Shown here piece by piece: positions 1-5,885 of a stretch of 5,885 nucleotides of DNA (position 1 is its first letter; each line of letters starts with the position of its first letter). The stretch covers positions 1-5,885 of the forward strand of contig DATCSE010000183.1 in assembly GCA_036568605.1 (NCBI GenBank), written 5' to 3'. The stretch is from DATCSE01 sp036568605. GTDB taxonomy: Bacteria > Pseudomonadota > Gammaproteobacteria > Burkholderiales > Burkholderiaceae_C. A model generated the notes under the pieces. It searched no databases and was not told the origin of the DNA. It was given only the letters and a program-made list of their open reading frames with translations. Made by a program: the position numbers and the translations under genes.

Positions 1-637
1 GCGTCGACACGACCTCGCGCATCCTGGCCCTCAGCATGCTGACGAACTGGCTCGGTTATTTCTGCGTCGCGGGCGTGGTGTGCCTGTGGGCGCCGCTTCG
101 ATTGCCGCCCGGCTGGCGCATCGGCGAAGCGGCGCTGCCCGTGATCGGCGTGGTGGCGCTCGCCGCGGTGTCGGCGTACGTCCTGGCGTGCTTCAGGGCG
201 AAGCGCCGCGACTGGAGCGTGCGCGGCCATCACGTGACCCTGCCGAACGGCCGGGTCGCACTCGTGCAGCTCGCGATCGCGTCGCTGAACTGGTCGCTGA
301 TCGGCTCGGTCGTGTTCGTGCTGCTGCAAGGCCGGGTCGACTATGCGTCGGCGCTGAGCGCGCTGCTGATCGCCGCGGTGGCCGGCTTGCTGACCCACAT
401 CCCGGCCGGCCTGGGCGTGCTCGAGGCGGTGTATCTCGCGCTGTTGTCCCAGCGGATCGGTGCGAACGACGTGCTGGCCGCCGTGCTCACGTACCGGGCG
501 ATCTACTACCTGGCGCCGCTCGCGCTCGCGGCGGTGCTGTACGTCGTCCTCGAGGCGCGCGCAGCGCAGCAGCGGACAGCGCTGACGGATGGCCCCACGG
601 CAGGCGAGGGTCCTGCCGATGGCCGACACTGGCACAC

Positions 638-641
<4 letters not shown>
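1..641 (+). CDS. YbhN/UPF0104-family membrane protein (MprF-type transmembrane domain), 5' truncated
   Basis: The frame is open from the left edge (first full codon at base 3), so the N-terminus lies outside and 212 residues are visible. Family members run to roughly 300-330 residues, so about a third is missing. Hydrophobic segments at about residues 13-30, 45-63, 88-108, 116-138 and 155-184 (visible numbering) indicate a multi-pass inner-membrane protein. The family signature THIPAGLGVLE is at 131-141, and the typical YRAIYYLAPL segment at 164-173. These match the lysylphosphatidylglycerol synthase transmembrane/flippase-like domain (UPF0104, E. coli YbhN). No aminoacyl-transferase domain follows, so this is not full MprF. 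Substrate and function are unknown. In E. coli ybhN lies beside a cardiolipin synthase gene; whether that holds here cannot be seen. The hydrophilic tail (185-212) is rich in Ala, Gly and Thr, and the stop overlaps the serA start as ATGA, implying one operon. Family assignment is strong; molecular role is open. Confidence 0.88.
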
Positions 642-1870
<1,229 letters not shown>

Positions 1871-1931
1871 ACCGCGAAGGCCGTTTCCAGCTCGGCCAGC
1901 AGCGTGCGGGCCTCTCGACCGCGGCGGGCCG
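1871..1931. other. Convergent intergenic gap between serA and the dehydrogenase gene
   Basis: These 61 bases separate the stop of serA from the stop of the minus-strand dehydrogenase. The best inverted repeat is GGCCG at 1879-1883 with CGGCC at 1893-1897, a 5-bp stem with a 9-base loop. There is no T-run on either side in either direction. A six-base direct repeat, CGGGCC, occurs at about 1907-1912 and 1925-1930. I cannot support an intrinsic terminator. Termination of the converging transcripts may be Rho-dependent or use unrecognised structure. Confidence 0.5.
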
Positions 1932-3452
1932 TCAGGCGAACGTGATCCCTTGCGCCAGCGGCAGTTCGGTCGAGTAGTTGACCGTGTTGGTGGTGCGCCG
2001 CATGTACTGCTTCCACGCGTCGGAGCCGCTCTCGCGATCGCCGCCCGTTTCCTTCTCGCCCCCGAACGCGCCGCCGATCTCGGCGCCGTTCGGGCCGATG
2101 TTGACGTTCGCGATGCCGCAGTCGGAGCCCGCGGCCGACAGGAACTTCTCGACCTCGCGCATGTTGTTCGAGAAGATGCACGACGCCAGGCCTTGCGGCA
2201 CGTCGTTGTGCAGCTCCAGCGCCGCGTCGAAGTCGTCGTAGGTCAGCACGTACAGGATGGGCGCGAAGGTCTCGTGGCGCACGATCTCGGTCTGCCCCGG
2301 CATCTCGATCACGGCCGGCCGCACGTAGTAGCCGTTCGGGTAGCGGTCGGCGAGCACGCGCTCGCCGCCGCTCAGCACGCGGCCGCCTTGCGACTGCGCG
2401 GCGGCGATCGCGGTCTGCATCTGGTCGAACGAGGCCTTGTCGATCAGCGGCCCGACCAGCGTGCCGGGCGTCAACGGGTTGTCGATCTTCAGGCTCGCGT
2501 AGGCCGCGAGCACCTTGGCCAGCAACGGCTCCTTGACCGAGCGGTGCACGATCAGCCGGCGCAGCGTCGTGCAGCGCTGCCCGGCGGTGCCGACCGCCCC
2601 GAACAGGATCGCGCGCACGGCCATGCCGAGGTCGGCATCGGGCGTCACGATCATCGCGTTGTTGCCGCCCAGCTCGAGGATGCGGCGTCCGAAGCGCGCG
2701 GCGACCTTGGGGCCGATCGCGCGCCCCATCCGGGTCGAGCCGGTGGCCGAGACCAGCGCGATGTCCGGGCTGTCGACCAGCGCCTCGCCCAGCGGGGCTT
2801 TGCCGATGACGATCTGCACGAGACCGTCGGGCGCCTTCGTGCCGAAGCGCGCGATCGCTCGCTGCAAGGCCTTCACCGTCGCCAGCCCCGACAGCGGCGC
2901 CTTCTCGGACGGCTTGAAGACCAGCGGGTCGCCGCACACCAGCGCGAGCGCGGCATTCCACGCGAACACCGCGCTCGGGAAGTTGAACGCGGTGATCACG
3001 CCCACCGGACCGAGCGGGTGGTACTGCTCCATGATGCGGTGGCCCGGGCGCTCGGAGACGATGGTCTTGCCGTACAGCTGACGCGACAAGCCGAGTGCGA
3101 ACTCGCAGATGTCCACGCACTCCTGGACTTCGCCCAATCCTTCCTCGACGATCTTGCCGACCTCCAGCGACACGATGCGGCCGATGTCGGCCTTCGCGGC
3201 CCTCAGCTCCTCGCCCCACAGGCGCACCAGCTCGCCTCGCACCGGCGCCGGCACGTCGCGCCATGCCTTGAATGCGGCGCGCGATTTCGCGATCACGCCG
3301 GGCATCGCGGCCAGCGGCGTCTCGTGCAGGCGCGCGAGCTCGGTGCCGTCGATCGGCGAGGTGACCCGCAGGTCGCCGCCGGTGACCTCCTGCGGCGTGA
3401 TCCCGCAGCGTTGGAAGACGGCGTGCAGTTCGTTGCTGTTCGTGCTGTTCAT
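1932..3452 (-). CDS. amaB: L-piperidine-6-carboxylate / alpha-aminoadipate semialdehyde dehydrogenase (ALDH7 family)
   Basis: This NAD-dependent aldehyde dehydrogenase oxidises alpha-aminoadipate 6-semialdehyde (in equilibrium with cyclic piperidine-6-carboxylate) to 2-aminoadipate in lysine degradation, and is expected to be cytoplasmic. The 506 residues match the family length. The aldehyde dehydrogenase core shows Asn157 (AFNFPS), Lys180 (KPSEKAPL), GSTRMG at 238-243, general base Glu260 (LELGGNN), nucleophile Cys294 (GQRCTT) and Glu394 (HETFAPI). Membership of the antiquitin/ALDH7A1 branch, rather than a generic dehydrogenase, rests on near identity with human ALDH7A1 over EVQECVDICEF (108-118) and over the C-terminal region from GSDCGI (442) through GAFGGEK (461-467), SGSDAWKQYMRR (475-486) and LPLAQGI (497-503). 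Glu111 and Arg293 correspond to human Glu121 and Arg301, which bind the aminoadipate group. The start at 3452 is chosen because homology begins soon after it and GGGGA lies just upstream. The frame stays open to 3587, but that 45-residue extension covers the intergenic leader and looks non-coding. The neighbours are not lysine genes, so it may act alone or serve a dispersed pathway. The symbol follows Pseudomonas usage. Confidence 0.95.
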   Translation of the reverse strand: MNSTNSNELHAVFQRCGITPQEVTGGDLRVTSPIDGTELARLHETPLAAMPGVIAKSRAAFKAWRDVPAPVRGELVRLWGEELRAAKADIGRIVSLEVGKIVEEGLGEVQECVDICEFALGLSRQLYGKTIVSERPGHRIMEQYHPLGPVGVITAFNFPSAVFAWNAALALVCGDPLVFKPSEKAPLSGLATVKALQRAIARFGTKAPDGLVQIVIGKAPLGEALVDSPDIALVSATGSTRMGRAIGPKVAARFGRRILELGGNNAMIVTPDADLGMAVRAILFGAVGTAGQRCTTLRRLIVHRSVKEPLLAKVLAAYASLKIDNPLTPGTLVGPLIDKASFDQMQTAIAAAQSQGGRVLSGGERVLADRYPNGYYVRPAVIEMPGQTEIVRHETFAPILYVLTYDDFDAALELHNDVPQGLASCIFSNNMREVEKFLSAAGSDCGIANVNIGPNGAEIGGAFGGEKETGGDRESGSDAWKQYMRRTTNTVNYSTELPLAQGITFA

Positions 3453-3461
3453 GCTGTTCCC
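3435..3461. repeat. Three tandem 9-base units spanning the dehydrogenase start codon
   Basis: On the plus strand the units are GCTGTTCGT (3435-3443), GCTGTTCAT (3444-3452) and GCTGTTCCC (3453-3461), sharing the core GCTGTTC. Read on the coding strand they give AACAGC-type repeats covering part of the Shine-Dalgarno, the ATG and codons 2-6, and they encode the Asn/Ser-rich start MNSTNSN. The unit length is a multiple of three, so a change in copy number would keep the reading frame but could move or duplicate the initiation context. Three imperfect copies is short, so chance or recent slippage are both possible. Confidence 0.6.
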
Positions 3462-3489
3462 CGAAGCGCCCGCAGCGTTCTGAGGAACA
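3455..3489 (-). promoter_or_regulatory. Predicted leader hairpin enclosing the dehydrogenase Shine-Dalgarno
   Basis: In the minus-strand RNA, UGUUCCUC (3489-3482) pairs with GGGGAACA (3462-3455), 8 bp with one G-U pair. After one bulged A the stem continues with GAA/UUC (3 bp), then CGC/GCG (3 bp) with one bulged C, closing on a 5-base loop (UGCGG). This makes 14 pairs in 35 bases. The 3' arm contains GGGGA, the only good Shine-Dalgarno for the ATG at 3452, and the stem ends two bases before the start codon. The wobble pair on the RNA corresponds to a mismatch if the other strand were transcribed, which fits a role in this transcript. The structure is worked out by hand; function is inferred. 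Confidence 0.5.
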
Positions 3490-3514
3490 CCATCGAGCGC
3501 TGGCCAAAAGATGC

Positions 3515-3548
3515 ACCCTATCGTAGCGCGCCGCGTGCGCACGACGGG
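3515..3548 (-). promoter_or_regulatory. Weak candidate promoter for the dehydrogenase gene, with a 10-base palindrome
   Basis: On the minus strand TACGAT (3525-3520) matches the sigma-70 -10 consensus at four of six positions, and sits in one of the few less GC-rich patches of this gap. No good -35 is found 16-18 bases upstream. The perfect palindrome CGTGCGCACG at 3534-3543 lies 8 bases upstream of the -10-like box, between the usual -10 and -35 positions, where an operator could act. A transcript from here would have a leader of roughly 60 bases including the Shine-Dalgarno hairpin. All of this is suggestive only. Confidence 0.25.
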
Positions 3549-3551
3549 TTC

Positions 3552-3570
3552 GCAGCTCGGATCGAGCCGC
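3552..3570 (-). terminator. Short hairpin just after the DUF72 gene, no U-tract
   Basis: In the minus-strand RNA, GCGGCUCG (3570-3563) pairs with CGAGCUGC (3559-3552), 8 bp with one G-U pair and a 3-base AUC loop. It begins 13 bases after the DUF72 stop codon. No run of U follows, so it is not a standard intrinsic terminator. It could stabilise the 3' end of the helicase-DUF72 message, assist Rho-dependent ending, or be chance in GC-rich DNA. Confidence 0.3.
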
Positions 3571-3583
3571 CATTCGCGATGCG

Positions 3584-4537
3584 TCAATGACGCTGTTGCC
3601 TCTGAATCAGCGCTCGCGCGCCCCGAACACCCTGGTCTTCGTGGTTGACGTTGAGCAGCGCGACGACTTCAAGCGCCCGCGCGGCCAGGTCGTCGATCGC
3701 CGCCGACAGCTCGTCGAACTCGGCATCCGTGTACTCGTAGTTGAACCGCTCCGACGACGCCTTCAGGCCCTTCGCGTTCCAGCTTTCGGCATTGCGCCCG
3801 TGCAGACGCACGACGGCCAGCTTCGGGTTCGTCACCTCCCACACGGCCTGCGCATAGTTGCCCACGCCCTGCGGTCCGTCGACCACGGTGTGCGCGACAC
3901 CCAGCTCGCGCAGCCAATCCAGCGTCCGCTTCGTGTTGTGTTCGCTCAGCCAGGTGGCGTTGCGGAACTCGACCGACAGCAGATGCCCGGCCATGCGCTG
4001 CACGCACTCCTCGACATGTGCCCGCCACTCGCGCGAGTTGGTCGCCCACGGCGCGAACTGGAAATGCACCGCGAGCAGCTTGTTCGCGTCCTTCAACGGC
4101 GCCAGCGCCTCGATGAAGCGCCGCCACAGCTCGTCGCGCAACTCGTCCGGCAGGCTCTCGTAGTAGTAGCTGCGGGTTCGCCCGCTGAGCGGCGGCAGCA
4201 CCGCGGCGATGTCCGGCGGGAACACCTGTGCCGGCGTGTGATGCCCCGTCAGCAGCCGGAACGCCTTCACGTTGAAGACGAAGTTCGGCGGCGTGCGTTC
4301 GGCCCACAGCACCGAGTTCTGCGGTACCGGCATCGCATAGAAGCTGCTGTCGACCTCGACGATCGGGAACTGCGTCGCGTAGTAGCGCAGCCGGTTCTCG
4401 GCGGTTCCGGTGCCGCGGGGATAGAAAGCCTTGCTCTTGATCAGCGACGGGTCGCTCCAGCTGCACGTGCCGATGCGCACGTTGCCGCGCCGGCCGACCG
4501 GATCGGGAGAGCGGAGGTCGTCCAGCAGGTCGGCCAT
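3584..4537 (-). CDS. DUF72 family protein (TIM-barrel fold, YecE-like)
   Basis: The 317 residues match the DUF72 family (PF01904), whose solved members have a TIM-barrel-like fold and no established reaction. Conserved family blocks are visible in order: RIGTCSWSDPSL (21-32) with a following FYP, VEVDSSFYAMP (60-70), FVFNVKAFRLLTGH (86-99), LLSVEFRNATWL (186-197), VRLHGRN (243-249) and the C-terminal NVNHEDQGVRGARAL (296-310). There is no signal peptide or membrane segment, so it is probably cytoplasmic. It is longer than E. coli YecE. The start at 4537 is supported by GAGGG seven bases upstream. The helicase gene ends 21 bases before the start, pointing to cotranscription. Published structure comparison of a Thermotoga member suggested a DNA site like that of endonuclease IV; this is not demonstrated, but it would fit the neighbouring helicase. 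Family membership is secure; function is unknown. Confidence 0.93.
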   Translation of the reverse strand: MADLLDDLRSPDPVGRRGNVRIGTCSWSDPSLIKSKAFYPRGTGTAENRLRYYATQFPIVEVDSSFYAMPVPQNSVLWAERTPPNFVFNVKAFRLLTGHHTPAQVFPPDIAAVLPPLSGRTRSYYYESLPDELRDELWRRFIEALAPLKDANKLLAVHFQFAPWATNSREWRAHVEECVQRMAGHLLSVEFRNATWLSEHNTKRTLDWLRELGVAHTVVDGPQGVGNYAQAVWEVTNPKLAVVRLHGRNAESWNAKGLKASSERFNYEYTDAEFDELSAAIDDLAARALEVVALLNVNHEDQGVRGARALIQRQQRH

Positions 4538-4544
4538 GTCATTG

Positions 4545-4549
4545 CCCTC
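4545..4549 (-). promoter_or_regulatory. Ribosome binding site for the DUF72 gene
   Basis: GAGGG on the minus strand lies in the 21-base gap after the helicase stop, seven bases before the ATG at 4537. The spacing and match support this start, and make independent initiation likely despite the short distance to the helicase stop. Confidence 0.75.
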
Positions 4550-4558
4550 AGGTCACGT

Positions 4559-5885
4559 TCAGGCCCAGCGGGCGCGCAGCCGGGCCGCGACATCGATGGC
4601 CGGCTCGGTGATCGCAGGTGTGGCGGTCCGGGCGGGCTGCGGCGGCCCTGCGTGCTCGAACAGCGCGGCGACCGACGGCGGGATGAAGCGCGTCAACGAG
4701 GCGCTGACATGCCGGTCGCCGCGGCTGGCCTGCTGATGCACGTAGAAGCGCAGCGGCACCATCAGCTGCAGCAGCTGCTTCGCGCGCGTCATCGCGACGT
4801 ACAGCAACCGGCGCTCTTCCTCGATCTCGGCGGCGCTGCCGGTGGCCATGTCCGACGGCATGCAGCCGTCGACCGCGTTGAGAAGCGTCACCGACTGCCA
4901 CTCCTGCCCCTTGGCCGAGTGGATGGTCGAGAGGACCAAGTAGTCCTCGTCGCGGTGGGGCACGTCGGATTCATCGCTGGTCGCATCCGGCGGGTCCAGC
5001 GTCAGTTCGGTCAGGAAGCGCTCGCGCGAGGCATAACCCTGCGCGATGCGCGCGAGCTGCGACAGGTCGGCGGTGCGAATCGCGGCATCGTCGTGCAGGC
5101 GCTGCAGGTGCGGCTCGTACCAGCGGCTTACCCGCTCGAGTTCGCCCGGCCAGTCGCCCAGCGCACCGAGCAACACCAGCAGCTGGCTCCAATCGTACGC
5201 GGCAGCGGCCGGTGGCGCGAAATCGCGCAGCGCGTCGGTGGGATTGGCCGCAGCCTCCATCGCGTCGAGCAAGCGTCGTGCGGTCGCGGGCCCGATGCCG
5301 GGCACGAGCTGCGCGACCCGGAACCCGGCGAGCCGGCTCCTCGGGTTCTGTGCCCAGCGCAGCACCGACAGCACGTCCTTGACGTGCGCCGCTTCGAGGA
5401 ACTTGAGCCCGCCGAACTTGATGAACGGGATGTTGCGCCGCGCGAGTTCGAGCTCGAGTGCGGCGCTGTGGTGGGAGGCGCGGAACAGCACCGCCTGATT
5501 CTTCAACGCCAGGCCGGCCTCGCGCTCGCGCAGGATCGCATCGGCGACCCAGTCGGCTTGCGCCGCCTCGTCGGAGACCGTGACCAGGTGTGGACGCGCG
5601 CCGCTGGTCTTGTCGGTCCACAGGTTCTTCGTGTAGCGCTCGGCGGCCTGCGCGATCACGGCGTTGGACGCGTCGAGGATGGGCTGGGTCGAGCGGTAGT
5701 TGCGCTCCAGCGTGACGACGCGGGCGTTCGGGAAAGTGCGTGGAAAGTCGAGGATGTTGCGGACCTCGGCGGCGCGGAACGAGTAGATCGATTGCGCATC
5801 GTCGCCGACCGCGGTGAGCCCGAGTCCGTCGGGCTTGAGCGAGCGCAGGATCGTCGCCTGCAGCCGGTTGGTGTCCTGGTATTCG
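4559..5885 (-). CDS. UvrD/Rep-type superfamily 1A ATP-dependent DNA helicase, N-terminus outside window
   Basis: This predicted ATP-driven DNA translocase/helicase has 441 visible residues running to the window edge. The first, EYQDTN, is motif II lacking only its leading Asp; the single edge base agrees with an Asp codon. The Walker A region and motifs Ia/Ib are therefore missing by truncation, not by mutation. Visible motifs are III, GDDAQSIYSFRAA (27-39); IV, LERNYRST (59-66); the 2B subdomain with KFGGLKFLEAAHVKD (156-170) and a GIG duplex-contact motif, PGIGPATARR (195-204); V, STIHSAKGQEW (319-329); and VI, EEERRLLYVAMTRAK (355-369) with Arg367. Ala in motif III and GQEW in motif V differ from E. 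coli UvrD (GDDDQSIYSWRGA, GLEF) and PcrA, so it belongs to a side branch rather than true UvrD or Rep. An acidic stretch (about 296-315) precedes motif V, and the tail after 400 is short and Ala/Pro-rich. An in-frame GTG at 5659 is internal, not the start. It probably shares a transcript with DUF72. Confidence 0.93.
   Translation of the reverse strand, partial: EYQDTNRLQATILRSLKPDGLGLTAVGDDAQSIYSFRAAEVRNILDFPRTFPNARVVTLERNYRSTQPILDASNAVIAQAAERYTKNLWTDKTSGARPHLVTVSDEAAQADWVADAILREREAGLALKNQAVLFRASHHSAALELELARRNIPFIKFGGLKFLEAAHVKDVLSVLRWAQNPRSRLAGFRVAQLVPGIGPATARRLLDAMEAAANPTDALRDFAPPAAAAYDWSQLLVLLGALGDWPGELERVSRWYEPHLQRLHDDAAIRTADLSQLARIAQGYASRERFLTELTLDPPDATSDESDVPHRDEDYLVLSTIHSAKGQEWQSVTLLNAVDGCMPSDMATGSAAEIEEERRLLYVAMTRAKQLLQLMVPLRFYVHQQASRGDRHVSASLTRFIPPSVAALFEHAGPPQPARTATPAITEPAIDVAARLRARWA

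Noticed and set aside
1879..1897. Possible terminator between the convergent genes
   Set aside because: The stem is only 5 bp with a 9-base loop and no T-run on either strand.
3453..3587. 45-residue N-terminal extension of the dehydrogenase starting at 3587
   Set aside because: No family similarity in the extension, the later ATG at 3452 has a Shine-Dalgarno and gives the usual family length, and the region carries regulatory-looking structure.
5657..5659. GTG as start of a shorter helicase
   Set aside because: Clear helicase motifs II, III and IV lie upstream in the same frame up to the window edge, so the gene continues outside.

Overview
The window is GC-rich, gene-dense bacterial chromosome. 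Strong G/C bias at third codon positions, long spurious open frames on the opposite strands, and the protein types (an E. coli-length serine-regulated SerA, an ALDH7A1/AmaB-type dehydrogenase) suggest a betaproteobacterium, probably Burkholderiales. That assignment is an inference from composition and protein style, not from a marker gene. I see no tRNA, rRNA, CRISPR array, insertion sequence, phage gene or other sign of recent transfer.

Layout: two plus-strand genes on the left converge on three minus-strand genes. On the plus strand, the 3' part of a YbhN/UPF0104-type multi-pass membrane protein (to 641) overlaps by 4 bases (ATGA) with a complete serA (638-1870), which encodes the first enzyme of serine synthesis. 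A 61-base gap with no convincing intrinsic terminator separates serA from the minus-strand block. Reading that block in its own direction, it starts with the C-terminal two thirds of a UvrD/Rep-type SF1A helicase (5885 to 4559, N-terminus beyond the window edge). After 21 bases comes a DUF72 protein (4537 to 3584), and after 131 bases a complete alpha-aminoadipate semialdehyde / piperidine-6-carboxylate dehydrogenase (3452 to 1932), a lysine catabolism enzyme.

How they fit together: ybhN-like and serA are almost certainly cotranscribed and translationally coupled. Helicase and DUF72 look like a two-gene unit. The dehydrogenase probably has its own expression signals. The 131-base gap before it holds, in order, a hairpin after the DUF72 stop, a 10-base palindrome, a weak -10-like element, and a predicted hairpin that pairs with the Shine-Dalgarno sequence. 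A 9-base tandem repeat runs across the start codon.

The proteins are ordinary housekeeping or catabolic types, and I did not find a credible new multi-gene system. The most interesting structure is non-coding: the dehydrogenase leader, whose ribosome-binding site is predicted to be closed by a 14-bp stem. The helicase/DUF72 pairing is the best lead for unknown protein function.
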